Shown piece by piece: positions 48,121 to 59,954 of a DNA stretch of 64,000 nt. The DNA comes from Physcia stellaris. Its lineage: Eukaryota; Ascomycota; Lecanoromycetes; Caliciales; Physciaceae. The position numbers were made by a program, and so were the translations under genes. The notes below the pieces were generated by a model, which made no database searches, was not told the DNA's origin, and saw nothing but the letters and a program-made list of their open reading frames with translations. Numbering within the stretch: the stretch's first letter is position 1; every line of letters begins with the position of its first letter. Where the stretch lies: positions 496,001-560,000 of the forward strand of contig JABSSW010000023.1 in assembly GCA_018902385.1 (NCBI GenBank). Reading direction: 5' to 3'.

Positions 48121-48327
48121 ATCGTCAGTGCATAAGCATAGGTACGCGTGTCTGGACACATTTACTCTTTCTTTGCTTCTCAATTGAGCTTTGAATGTTT
48201 TACGGGAGCGATCCTCTGAGAGATATGTGTCGTAGCTCCACGTCTACCCGAGAACGGAAATGCTGACTTTCAAAGTACGACTAGCAGCACATAGCACGGC
48301 AAGTATCGCCAAATTCAAACAAGTTTC

Positions 48328-48480
48328 ATGGCGATTAGCCGTTTCCTTGGACTTGTAAGCTACTTTGTGGCCGCTTTCCTGTTCCTTACAGCATTCGTGC
48401 TGTGGGCTCTTTTCAGGCAGTATAGACGGCGCGCGCACGCACGACATCAAGATTTGTATGCTCCTGGACGCACACCGTAG
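48328..48480 (+). CDS. 50-residue single-pass membrane microprotein (hypothetical)
   Basis: A 51-codon ATG frame: a short N-terminus, a hydrophobic segment (YFVAAFLFLTAFVLWALF), then a strongly basic tail (RQYRRRAHARHQD). The N-in/C-basic pattern is that of a small tail-anchored or type III membrane protein. Supported only by composition and by the neighbouring small membrane frames. Confidence 0.3.
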   Translation: MAISRFLGLVSYFVAAFLFLTAFVLWALFRQYRRRAHARHQDLYAPGRTP

Positions 48481-48652
48481 GACGTACACGCACGCGGAGG
48501 CGGAGTGGGCTTAGAAGATTCTGGTCTTGAAGGACGAGCGGCACCGTTTGCTTCATCCAGAAGGCAACTGCCTGGCCAGAGGCTGTATACACACCAGTGT
48601 GTGGATTAAGGCATTCAGGACAGTGACCCTAGCCATTCGCAACTCAAACAAC

Positions 48653-51414
48653 ATGTCCACTAGATGGGAAGCCGACGGCGAGGTTGACGCTCCGCGACCA
48701 TTGCGGATTATGAAGCGGGATCCACCCGCCGCAAGTGGCGAAATGCTTCATGTCTCCAAGCAGCGTCACACGAACCGGAGAGGCGCAAATGATTTGGCTC
48801 TTGGCGACGTTGCTGGTCGTACATTGTCCCACGCGAGCACGCCTCGGCAACGCCTGCAGCAAGCTTCCGAGCCGGACCGACAGTTGTACGAGCCCGCTCG
48901 CTGCAATGCTCGTGCGACCACGACAGGCAGCTTGATTATCCAAGATACAAGTACTTCAACTTCTCCTCGCCATGCTTCTTTGACCGCCTCTGTGGCGGCC
49001 CCGCTCGTGTCACTTCCCCGTCCAAGGGCTGTCACTGCCGGTACAAGCCGCCCCCGCCATCCTCATATCAATATACATGTACCATCTTCCCTGCCAGCTC
49101 GCTTGTTTTCGAGGGTGATGAACGGTGTTGCGGGCAAACATCACTCCAGCAATGCTGCCGTGGAGCGAGAAGCCACAGCCCCGCAAGTCAATGGAAAATT
49201 GGATTTCGACGCGGAACACAAACGTTCACAGCGTTTTATGTCACGGTCGGGAACATCTCCAAGCCTGGAGACGGCTGCAACCTTCGACTACGATCTTGAC
49301 GTAGCGCTTGCCGCTTTCCCAACGCCGCCCAAGTCTACAGTAACATCACCTACAACTGCATCATCCTTTGAGACTTGGCGGACAACCCTCCCAAGCCTGC
49401 GTACTCTCACCGAGCCTATGAATGTCGCTATTCCATCCGCCCAATTGAATGCCATCGCCGACGTCGATAGGCTAGGCGTTGATGGTGGACGATTCGTCCT
49501 GGTCGCTGTAGAAATCGTAGGACGTACCACACTTATCCAAGATGTGCCCGACGAGATGCAATCGACCTTCACAGGACTTGATGTGGCTATTGTCATAGAT
49601 AACTCGTGCGTAGTAAGTCAGGTGGTTTACGTGCGTTATACTGATCGATGTCTAGATTATTTGCATCACCCGCGGCGCTGTTGGCCAACTGCGAAGCCGC
49701 TAGGTTTATAGCTTCACTCCTAGACACCACCACAGACAGGCTCGCTATTCTTTGCACAAAGCCTATCAAGTCGAATGCCAAAGATCTCAATGTAGTATCC
49801 CAGCTGAGTCGTAAGAGTATTCGTACGATCAAATCAACGGTCGACGCCATTATTAATTCAACAGACAAGCCAGAACCTGCTGCTCTGGGAATGGCTATCG
49901 ATCAAGCACTTAAGCTGCTCACGGATCCTGTATGTGAGCAGCCAGATGACGAGCCCGGCGGTGAGGCTTGTGGCCACGTTTTTATTCTTACAGCCAACGC
50001 CGCTGCTGTACCCTCGCTCCTTCTCCATCATGCAAAGATCCAAGTCCATGTAATACAGGCAGGGCCTCTACCATGGAGGGGTTGTTCTGCGACAACATGC
50101 AGTGGCTTCAAGCTCGCTCCGTTATACTCCAGTTCGTTGCAATACATGTCTTTGCAGAAAGATAAAGACAGAGATAGCCTGTTCAACCAGCTGCGTAGTC
50201 TAATCGTCCTCGCTCGTAGAGGCAGACCCTGCGGTCGAGTGATTGATTTGGTCCTGGAGATCGAGGCTGGACAAGAGTGTCGTATTGAGGCGATTATGGG
50301 ACGATTGGAGATTGGCTCACTAAGGCCAGGCGAAGTGATCACGGCATTAGTCAAAGTGAAAGTCGGTACAATCATCGCAAAGGGATACACGCTCTCTCGA
50401 TCGACCTCCTTGACCAATTCAAACAGTCCTACAAAATCAAACGATGTCTTGGATGAGCTTGATGTAATGCTGGGAGCGTCTCCCATACCGATTCTGATCG
50501 CAAAGCTCACCTACAAGCACACGTTGCTATCAGCTTGCACACGTTGTTCCACCATAGCAGCCATAAAGCTAAATCGACCACTACTGCATACAGACGATGA
50601 TATGGTTGTAACCAATACTACCAATCCGGCAGCGGCGGACATGAAGGCAGCGCTGCAAAAAAGACTTGTGGGCTATTTAGCGATCCACCATTCACCGAGA
50701 AAGGCACTTTCGGTACTGCAAGCACACTTTGGCAAGGATGGCCAGGGATCGTGCTGCCCTCAGTATATCAAGCTTGTTACTGAAGAGCTGAGGTATCAGG
50801 CACGTATCATTGAACGATTCGATCTTCCTAGCCCAATCATAGGAAATCTTCCAGTGCTACGTGTTGCCTTGCCCCGGGAACAATTTAGACAAGGTTTATT
50901 CACAACGTCCAACTCCGAGCCTCAAGATCGGCTCACCGGCGTTTCGGACAAGGATGGTAGCACGACTCCTGCCCCACAGACTCAAAGCAGCAACTACAAC
51001 CAAACGCTTATCCAGGGTCAGCCCCCGGCTGGAGTATCCCGATCACTGAGCAAACGGTCAGGTATCAGCGTGTCCTCAGTACGGCAAGCGGGGATCCCGT
51101 TCTTGCCACGTAGAGACAGAGCACCGACTTCGGAAAGTCAAGGCGCTTCTGCGGTTTCGCAGTCCGTCGCTACAACACTCCCCGTGGACGAAGCGCGCTG
51201 GACGTGGGGCGGTATGAGGAAGGTGTACAGAGGTAATCGAGGGCTGACGGAATTAAAGTTGTCCAATTCCAAACGCAGCGAAACAGATGCTCCGAAAGGC
51301 AACTGGATTGGAGATATAGGAACCCATAACAAGAGAAGTGCAGTTACCGATACTGTGGTCAACCTGCAAGCGGCTGTCGGGACTGGAAGGGAGAATGTTG
51401 CGCCTTGGTTGTGA
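48653..51414 (+). CDS. vWA-like domain protein, conserved in Pezizomycotina, function unknown
   Basis: Two exons (48653-49605, 49656-51414; 50-bp intron, donor GTGCGT, phase 2) give 903 residues. The frame is open 126 bp further upstream, but the first ATG is at 48653. The N-terminal 230 residues are low-complexity, Ser/Thr/Arg-rich. The intron interrupts a von Willebrand A-like fold: GLDVAIVIDNS on one side, then LFASPAALLANCEAARFIA, then TTDRLAILCTKP on the other, with HVFILTANAAAVPSLLLHH later. Only part of a MIDAS motif (DxS) is visible, so metal binding is uncertain. The C-terminal 200 residues are disordered and end WTWGGMRKVYRGNRGLTEL. I know no function for this family. Confidence 0.8.
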
Positions 51415-53379
51415 AAAAGCATCCTGCCTTCGGATGGCGTCTGGAAGGGTGTAACAGGCCAATTGTGCGCTTCAATGGTGTTGTTTGTAGTGCTATATAT
51501 GTAGTGCTTCTTACATTCACGTAGCGTCTTTCATCGTTTTTTTGCTTTGGATTCCGATAACGGTAAATGGCAACGCTTATGCTCAAGTACAATAGAAGAT
51601 AGACTATGCAGCTTACTCAAGGATACTTAGACTAAACAATTGGAGCAATCCTAGCCCGCAAAAGACGTTCGCTATCATTGACTAATTTTTCAGCACTGCG
51701 TGCGGTACTTTCTCACCTCTGACCTAGAACAATCCTCGAGGTTTCAGTATGCTGTTTAAGACTTCTCCCAATGGTACGTGTTGAAGAGAAGGGGAGCAGC
51801 AATCATATGATATGAGACGGTGACGTATCGGCGGGCCATCAGCACTCTCGGATAGCGACACCCATTGGCTTTCATCTGTCTGGCCCTCTCTCGTCCATAT
51901 GAGCCAACGAGAAGCCGCAAACCTTGAGTCACAATGATTTGCGGGTCACCACCACCCACAAACCTATCGAGCATGAATGTAAGGTGGTGAAAATTTCCAC
52001 ATATCCCTTACCACCTTATTCCCCAGCATCGGTTCATCTTTGCGACTTTTGAGGTTCCGAGCACTTTCGTGTGAACATCTCATTGACAACGTCAGAACAG
52101 ATCACCGTGGCTCAGACATATCAGAGGCGAGCCACCTATCAGAAGCTTCTGTAAGTATGAATACGAGGCTGAGAGCTCACGGCGAAGGATGATCTGTTAA
52201 TAGCCTGATTACTCGGCATGTAGAGTTGTTTGGCACGCTTCAATGTCTCTTAGACCAGGACTGCTTGAAAGAGGACTTTAGTGGCCGTTGCAGACAATGA
52301 GGGATCCTGATCAATCCGCTGAAGTAAACTGGGTCTGCCGGTGGGAAGCCTGGCCCGGATTGGTGTTTGCAATTGTCAATCAACTTAACAGCCTCTCGGA
52401 AAGAGCTGCCTTGAATTGATGGTTTGGCTACGTGTGAAGATCCAGCGAAAGCGGTATGCTGTCCTCGTAAATTCGGCAGTTCCTGGAGCGGCCGAGCGCA
52501 ACGGCAATGCTAAGATAGTGGCATGTATACTGTTTTCAAAGAGATTTAGCATATCGATGGCTGTCAAGGCCGAACTTTTCCCGCCTCAACCCGACGCCTG
52601 TTGTTGGGTTTCAGCCCAAATTGGTGAATCGTATTGTTCATAACAGCGTAGGAAAGCGCATTGTTATTTGCAGCAAGCAATGAGCAATTCACCGCCTGCT
52701 GCCGGTGAGATGGCGTTCAGCCATGTGTTCTCTTTACCAGTCCATCTGTTGACCTTTCCGAGGTCACCTCCGCCTTGGGAAGTCAAACAGACATTACTTC
52801 TTTATTTGATAGGCATGGATTTTCTGAGGAACAAGCACTACAGCACTGCACCCGCAGCAAAACCCCATTTCATGATGAGACAGTCTCAAGACATTATAGG
52901 ACAACAAGGCGCTCCGGCGAATCGAGAGTCTCGCTGAGGACGATTCATTATCTGACATGAGAATAACCAATGCGGCTAAGTAGTAGTACACTACTGATAA
53001 AGTCAGGGCGTTTTTTGCTTGATCACCTCCGTAGCTAAGCGCGGCCTATGACGTAATCCGACTGTTAGGCGAGTGAGGCTGCTTGGGCTGCATATTTTTG
53101 AGGCACCAGTAGTAGTACGAGTACTCGTAGCTTTAGCTACTCGTAAATCTAATTAATATTGGCCATTGAGTTATGCTACCTCGTACGAGTAGTATGATTG
53201 ACCTCTCTTACCCACTATTCACCTTCAACCCATCATCCAGTCGAGGCGGTGTCGCAGCTCTGCCTGTTACTGTTACCGTTACCTTGTCTATCCGAATCTG
53301 ACCAATCTGCTGCTGAGTCGGCCGTGCCCATCGGCTTGCTTGTGTGCTACATTACCGTGTCATCATCGAGTGCTTTGAC
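51415..53379. other. Intergenic, includes NCL1 upstream region
   Basis: About 2 kb without a recognisable gene. Short frames of 60-96 codons show no domains. At 53105-53200 several CGTACGAG/ACTCGTA elements form nested palindromes about 200 bp before the NCL1 start. Confidence 0.5.
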
Positions 53380-56141
53380 ATGGGCAAAAGAGGTAACAAG
53401 CGGGTTCGTCTGTCTAGCTTTGTTGTTCTGTTCCTCGGGCTAAAGCCTATCTAGTTTCGAGGCGCCCGAGGTGGTGGTGGCCAACGCTCGCAACGCACCG
53501 ACTACGCAGAAGTTCCAAAGCAAAATCCTCTCTTTGAACAATACTACAATGAGCTTGGTATCCTGCAAGAGGACGAGCGCAGCGATTTCTGGAACGCACT
53601 GCGAAGGGAATTGCCAAACAGCTTCCGGTTTACTGGATCTAAAGGGTAGTTGTGCTCTGTACTCGGACAAATCCGAGGCTTTGACTGATGTGTTGGACAG
53701 GCACGCCATTCCAGTTCGGCAACGGCTCAAGGACTATTATGTACCCGAAATTTCGGCCATCGAATATGAGGGGACCAAAGTGGACGCTCCTGTTGCAATA
53801 CCATGGTTTCCGGATCAGCTCGCCTGGCAGATGACCACCCCTAAGAACGTTGTGCGGCGATTTCCTCCTTTTGCGTCATTCCAGAAATTCCTGGTCTCGG
53901 AGACAAGTGTAGGTAACATCAGTAGGCAGGAAGCTGTTAGCATGATCCCGCCTCTCCTTATGGACGTCAGATCAGGAATGACTATTCTGGACATGTGTGC
54001 CGCACCCGGGAGCAAGACTGCTCAATTAATTGAAATGGTTCATGGTGGCGAAGAAGCGCGCATGAGAAAGGTCGTCCAGGTACTGAAGCGTAAAGAAACT
54101 GAAGAGAATAGCTCTGATGGTCACCTGATGGGTCTCAAGCTTTCTGCCCAAGAGCAGGAGGGTGATCTGTCGGACGAGGGGCGAACCACTGGCCTGGTCA
54201 TTGCCAACGACGCCGAATACAAAAGGGCTCATATGCTTATACATCAGGTCAAGCGCCTAAGCTCGCCCAATCTCATAGTCACCAACCACGATGCCACGAT
54301 GTTTCCATCGATCCGATTACCGCTAGATGCGACCGCTCGAGAGGGTCATGCGAACACTAGGTATCTCAAGTTCGACCGCATCCTCGCAGATGTCCCATGT
54401 TCTGGTGACGGTACATGTCGGAAGAATGTCAACGTCTGGAAAGATTGGAATCCTGGAAACGCGCTTGGCCTGTTTTCAACGCAGGTTCGAATTCTAGTGC
54501 GCGCTCTGCAAATGTTGAAAGTGGGAGGTCGAGTAGTATACTCAACTTGCAGCATGAATCCCGTTGAGAACGAAGCTGTTATATCGACTGCCATTGAACG
54601 TTGCGGTGGCCTGGCGGACGTCGAGCTAATAGATAACTCTGATGCCCTTCCGAGGCTTCAAAGACGTTCAGGCCTGAGAAGCTGGAAAGTTATGGACAAG
54701 ACGGGGAAGTCCTGGCAGTCGTGGTCGGAGGTTGAAGAACGTTTGGCCAAAGGCGGCATTGAGGGAATAGAGAGGTTAAGTGAGGGTATGTTCCCACCGG
54801 TAGAAAGGGCAGTACGACTACCGCTAGAGCGATGCATGCGTATATATCCTCATCTTCAAGATACCGGTGGCTTTTTCATCGCTGTCTTAGAGAAACGAAA
54901 GGAGATCCGAGCCCGACCAGAAAGTGAGATGAAGAAGGTCGAAACTAAGCCAGCCATCGTAGCCGCCGTTGACGAGATTTTATCGAAACCAACGAACGGG
55001 ACAGATCCTATTGCCAAAATCGATGCTCTAGATGACATTGCTCCGCCACGCACAAACAGCGATGCGGATGTGCAATCAGCAGCAGCCCGTCAAAATCAGG
55101 ACAACCCTCCTAGCGAGCCTGTGACAGCACAGAAGCGCGAAATCGATGCTGAAGTGGACGCAACAGCGTCCGTCAAACGGCTAAAGACTAAGCAACCAGG
55201 AGATGCAGTGGATGACCCTACGCCACAAGGTACAGCAGATCGACAGATCCACTGGCCTCCTCCCCCGGGTGCACAATTAGAAACCAGTCGTCCAGAAACG
55301 ATGGACATGCCCGAACAGGTGCCACGGAGAGCAAATCAGCAACAATACATCAAGCCCAGGCTTGGTCAGCCGTTCGAAGAGCCATTTAAGTATCTTCCGT
55401 CAGATCATCCGGAGCTTAAGTCCATACAGACCTTTTATCATCTCTCCTCTAATTTCCCTATGGACAGGTTCATGGTGCGCAATGCCACAGGTCATCCTGC
55501 CAAAACAATATACTACACTTCTGCGCTTGCCCGGGGTATCTTGACCGAAAACGAGGGGAAGGGCATGAAGTTCGTGCACTGTGGCATAAAGATGTTCGTA
55601 CGGCAAGATGTACAGAGTGAGGATGTCTGTAAGTGGCGGATCCAGAACGAGGGACTCGCCATACTCGAACATTGGGTCGGTGAGGAGCGAGTTGTGAGGC
55701 TATGGAGTAGGAGAACGCTTCGACATCTTTTAGTGGAGATGTTCCCAAAGGTAGATGGTGAAGGGTGGAAGAATCTAGGTGAGATTGGGGATCGTGTAAG
55801 GGATATCGGCATGGGATGCTGTGTTTTAAGAATAGAGCCTCAAGAGGGGGAGGATCGTTTCGAGTGGGTCAAACCTGATTTCCTTGATGTTTACTGGAGT
55901 CACAAACTGACATCTGGGCAGCGAGCGTATGGTTCTTTCCCTGTGGCGAAGCCTCCATTCACTCAACCTGATGCTGCCAAAAGAAGACCGCAAAGCGATG
56001 TTGCTACGTCTTTACAACGACGAGAGTCCTCTTCTAGACCATTCGAAAGAGAGGTTTAAAACAAAGGCCCTTGAGCCACCAGACGATATTAGTGATGCTG
56101 AAATCGAAGCCGAGGCTGCTGAGAGCCCAACCAGAGGCTAA
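53380..56141 (+). CDS. NCL1: tRNA (cytosine-5-)-methyltransferase Ncl1/Trm4 (NSUN2)
   Basis: Four exons (53380-53403, 53455-53645, 53701-55867, 55926-56141) give 865 residues. The tiny first exon encodes MGKRGNKR, followed by the Arg/Gly segment and QRTDYAEVPK typical of the family. NSUN motifs are FPPFASF, then MCAAPGSKTAQLIEM (SAM binding), ADVPCSGDGTCRKN (Cys of motif IV) and YSTCSMNPVENEAV (catalytic Cys of motif VI). The enzyme methylates C34, C40, C48 and C49 of tRNAs in yeast. The last intron (55868-55925, donor GTCAAA) was inferred because the frame after it reads RMVLSLWRSLHSLNLMLPKE. That matches the conserved C-terminal block of NSUN2; a 41-bp alternative donor at 55885 is possible. 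Residues about 500-590 are a low-complexity insert. Confidence 0.94.
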
Positions 56142-56865
56142 TAATCCCACAGGCAAGTGGTGACATCACTCCGCGCCCCAACGACAATGAAGATGTCGAG
56201 GGAGGTGGGGTGGCGATTGATCCTTTGGCAGAAGAAGGTATCGCGATTAAAGCTGGCGAAAGCAGTAGCGCCTCGGTGGAGAACTATGGTACGAGCATGG
56301 GTGCTAACAACCCTGCAGAGTGAGGAAGCTACGCTTACGACCAAGGCTGTAATGAAGTGTCTTTTCTTCATTACATAGATGCTCTGGTACAGTTTGAGCT
56401 ATTCAAATGACTTGAAGCTGGAGTATTTGGAGAAGGCGAGAAATCTACCTCGATGCCCTCATGCATTGATGCAATGGCCACTATCGTCTAGCAGACCTTG
56501 TTAGCATACAGAAACGGTAGTGCATCAGCCTTGCTAAGAGGATATCTCCTGCGCGTCGAAAAGGGTTACTTGCACTGGTCTTCTGACTACCTACACAGTT
56601 ATTTTCGACAATAATGTTTAGCACGGCTTAGGAAGGTTCCTGGATTGAATGTCAAGGACAAAGGGGGCTTCTTTCACGATTCCTCTACGGCCTTGAAAGC
56701 TTGACGCAGGATTATGGAAATCCCGTTGTGCGCATACACGGTAGATGCTCGGCCAGAAGAACCACAAAAACAACTCCGTCGGTCGAATAGCCCCCCTCCA
56801 ACGCCTGCCATCCACAAAATCCCCAGATCGTGCTATCGGAAACATCATACCGTCATTCACAATTC
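56142..56865. other. Intergenic between convergent genes
   Basis: About 0.7 kb between the 3' ends of NCL1 and the coiled-coil gene. Nothing recognised. Confidence 0.5.
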
Positions 56866-58970
56866 TCAACCTTCGTGCACCCCATCGATCACTCGTCGAA
56901 CTCGCAAGTTGCCTTTCTCATCCCTGTTGCAAATTTCGAAGTCAGCATTGCCAGACTGGGGTAAGCGTTGAGTTGTAAGATAGATGTCGCTCTACGTCTT
57001 AGGTACAGCTCCTGAACAAATCTAGATAAAGAAATGATTGCTCCGAAAAGACCTACCTCAGCAGTAGCAGCTTTCTGGTCTTTGCCCTTGTCAGCGCTAA
57101 TCTTTCTCGCTTTCTGCTTTTCAGCCCACTGCCTTGAAGCAATTCTTCCTCGCTCCGCAGCTTCAGCCCGCGCCGTCTTGGCCGCTTCCTCCTTCTCCTT
57201 CTTCAATCTCTCTAACTCCTCCGTCGCAATCTTGTTTCGCTCAAAAACCTCACGCCCGCGAGCTGTTTGGTGAGCACTCTTGCCGTCACTTGTGACGCGC
57301 TGACTGGCTGCAGATGCTGACAAACGAGACGAAGTCATGGTAGCAAGAGATGGGCCGCGGGTTGTTCGAGTGGAAGTGCCTGTCGCAACACGAGGCGTGC
57401 GTTTGGCGATAGAAAGCGTAGAGAGGCATTTACTATCATCTGCCGCAGCTAATGAAGCCTGCCTCATGTTTGGTGCGCGAATGGTTGGAGCATGGTCCTG
57501 CAGATGGTTGCTCATCGCCGCTTCCTTGGCAAGGCTCATACGAGCTTTACTTGTTGCATTTCCTCTTACCACTGGAGGCTGGCTGAGACGGATTGTTCGT
57601 GCTCTGAACTCTCTTTGTTGTGTCTTGGCGTCAGCTTCTTGCTGTTTGAGACGCCATTCTCGTTGTTCCTTCAGTTTCCGTGCAACTGTGTCCCCAGGTA
57701 GTTCAAAGGTAGATTGTGTAAGTGGCTTTGTGGACTTCACTACTTTTGGTGGGAGTTGGACCTCAGCCTTCTGCTTTCCCCCTCGCCCTCGTTCCTAAGG
57801 CGTTTCTCGCGCTGTTCTTTGAGCTTCTTGGCGACTGCGTCACCCGGGAGTTCGAAGGTTGATCGGGTTGGTGGCTTGTTGGACTTTTTCGGCTGGAATG
57901 GAGCTTTGTGGATTGAACTCACTAGGTTTGGTGCTTTCTTGGATATAGTGCGCTTGGCATCGTATTTCACTTTGGCGGATGCTTCATCGGAATAGGTGCT
58001 ATGCTCTTCGCTTGATCGACTGGCTAGTTTCGAGTTGGGATTGGCTGCTCCAGTATTCTTCATTTTGGGTCTACCACTCTGTGCGACATTTCCTTTGAAA
58101 TTTCTCGCTTTGACGGGCGGTCCCGTATCGCTGATAGTTGGCATAAGCTCACCGATCTTCTCCATTTCCTCTTCGAAAGCGTCTATGGCCTCCACTGAGT
58201 CTTCAATACGTGTGACCATCTTGGCTGGAGACCTCGTAATGATTTCTCCTACAAATGAGTCGTCTTTAGGTCCTTGGTCCTGAATACTTGACCCCTGCTG
58301 ACGTTGTGGCTTCTCCGAGCGCGCAGAACCCTTGTTGTTGGCCGAATCCCCTGATAGATGGACCCCACGAGTCAATGTTTTGGCAGGCATGCACGATCCT
58401 GTGGTATTGACAAACGCGTCTTCCTCTTCATTCTTGTCAGCAAATTGCTTTGTGCCATTTGGTGTGGCGTGTTCGTGTTGTGGTGATATAAGATGCTGAT
58501 TGAGGATCGCATCAAACATTGGTGTTGAAGGGGTGTCAGAGCCTTCGTCTGCTATAACTGCTTGCGGCAAGTCTAGTAGAGGAGTCCTATCAGTCATGTA
58601 AGTCCACTCAAGGCTAAGGATGAAGCCTACCTGAAGGATGGTCGTTCATGAGATCACCACAGGCCTCTTCGACGGCAGGGCTTGTCGTGCTCCGGTCATT
58701 ATCTTCTAAAACTTCTTTTTTTGCAGAACCGTCTACCTTCGTTGTCTTTGCTGTTCTACCCTTTTTCGCCCTTGAAGAGCCTTTCTTCTTTGCCTTGACT
58801 ACTTCGCTCGAAGTATCTCCCTTGCGTGAGTCCTCAAAGACGTTGCCAGCGATTTCTCCTAGAGGATCACGCTTCTTATGCGGTGTTGAAGGTAGAGGGA
58901 CTGAAGCTGCGAAGTCGGAATCTTCTAGCGCCGCATTGGAGCGAAGCGCCGCTCGGGTAACGCGTGGCAT
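56866..58970 (-). CDS. Conserved fungal coiled-coil protein with duplicated FELPGD motif, one apparent frameshift
   Basis: Exons 58631-58970, 57057-58572 and 56866-56955 (introns 58 and 101 bp) give about 648 residues once one base is added in the C5 run at 57778-57782 (G5 on the coding strand). Two copies of a motif flank that site: STFELPGDAVAKKLKEQRE (57806-57862) and STFELPGDTVARKLKEQRE (57657-57713). The N-terminus is basic with PSTPHKKRDPLGEI, which resembles mitotic or chromatin proteins. The C-terminal quarter is a charged coiled coil (REVFERNKIATEELERLKKE, then AEAAERGRIASRQWAEKQ). I recognise the block as conserved in Pezizomycotina but not its function. The last exon is short and less certain. 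Confidence 0.75.
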
Positions 58971-59428
58971 GGCTCTCGACGGTTCGTAGAGGTTTGTAAA
59001 TAACAGCCGTATTTTATTGAAGTTGTTCAACGAAGAATAATCGTCCACAAAAACAAGGTCTATGTACATATCCTAGCGGACCGTTGCCGTGCCGACCAAA
59101 CTACGCGAGAATACGCGCTTTTGGAGATCTTAACCGCGTTTCCCCAGTCCTAGTGTATTTCTTTTAAGAGAAGAAAGGTCGACGTGGGTTAATAGCTAGC
59201 TCAGTCATGACTTGCTCAGGGTCTCTCTGCCCCGAGGAAGTGGGTATTCTTCTGCGGAAGACTGAACGAAATTACAGCTAACTTCTGACAATTTATATGA
59301 TAGTAGGTTCAGTTGATGGGACGGGTGACTGACGCGCACGTGTCAATACCGGCATCAGTCATGGTGATGACAGCTGTGCTCAGTACCCTATATTTTTATG
59401 GCAATTTTTGCAGTAATGGCGACTGGCA
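58971..59428. promoter_or_regulatory. Upstream region with three ACGCG elements
   Basis: The gap between the DAD2 3' end and the start of the coiled-coil gene. Three ACGCG cores (59103-59107, 59113-59117, and 59135-59139 on the minus strand) sit within 37 bp, 133-170 bp before the ATG at 58970. ACGCG is the core of the MCB box bound by MBF at G1/S in yeasts; the role here is inferred. Confidence 0.45.
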
Positions 59429-59954
59429 TTACCCCTCCTCCCTTGCAGTGTCATGCTGCATCTCTATCTCAAATGGTATTCGAACCAGTGTCCGGGGTAG
59501 ATTTATTTCGGTTTTTGGATTTGATAAGCCTTGCTCGCCGGAACCACTTCCATCGTTGTCATTTGACGATGACAGTTTGGCTGAGGTATTTAAGCAGCTT
59601 TCTGCCAAGGTCTGGTGGGGGGTGCTTACATGACGCCATGTTGATCGCTCGTAAAACATTATGCCAATTTGATAAGACGGCAGCTACAGCTAATATACAG
59701 ATTAGTAACACTATTAAGCTGAAATTCAAGGACTCACCCTGTGTTCCGTCGGACAAAGTCGAGAGCTTTTCTTCCAACGTTTGCATCTGCATAGCAAGGC
59801 CAGCACTGAGATCTCTTAGCTGCTTCAGGCCTTCCAGTTCTATTTTCTTTTCATTGATGCGTGCAACAAGCAGCGGAGATTGCGTCGAAGCTTGCGAGCC
59901 ACCTATGGAAGGGTGGCGCAGACTGGATGTCAGTGGGCGACTCTGAGAAGCCAT
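59429..59954 (-). CDS. DAD2: DASH complex subunit Dad2
   Basis: Three exons (59738-59954, 59630-59689, 59429-59580; introns 48 and 49 bp) give 142 residues. The conserved region reads SPLLVARINEKKIELEGLKQ, then LRDLSAGLAMQMQTLEEKL, then AVAAVLSNWHNVLRAINMAS across the first intron. The second intron joins NMAS to a short acidic tail that ends INLPRTLVRIP, as in other filamentous Dad2 proteins. The unspliced frame stays open through the first intron and would give a false extension. Dad2 is a small coiled-coil subunit of the ten-protein DASH/Dam1 ring that couples kinetochores to spindle microtubules. It is head to head with shugoshin. Confidence 0.93.

Noticed and set aside
49648-51414. Separate 588-codon gene
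   Set aside because: A phase-2 intron at 49606-49655 joins it to the preceding frame within a vWA-like fold, so both are one gene.
59555-59954. 131-residue unspliced Dad2
   Set aside because: The frame stays open through intron 1 and past intron 2. Splicing restores the family core and the LPRTLVRIP tail.
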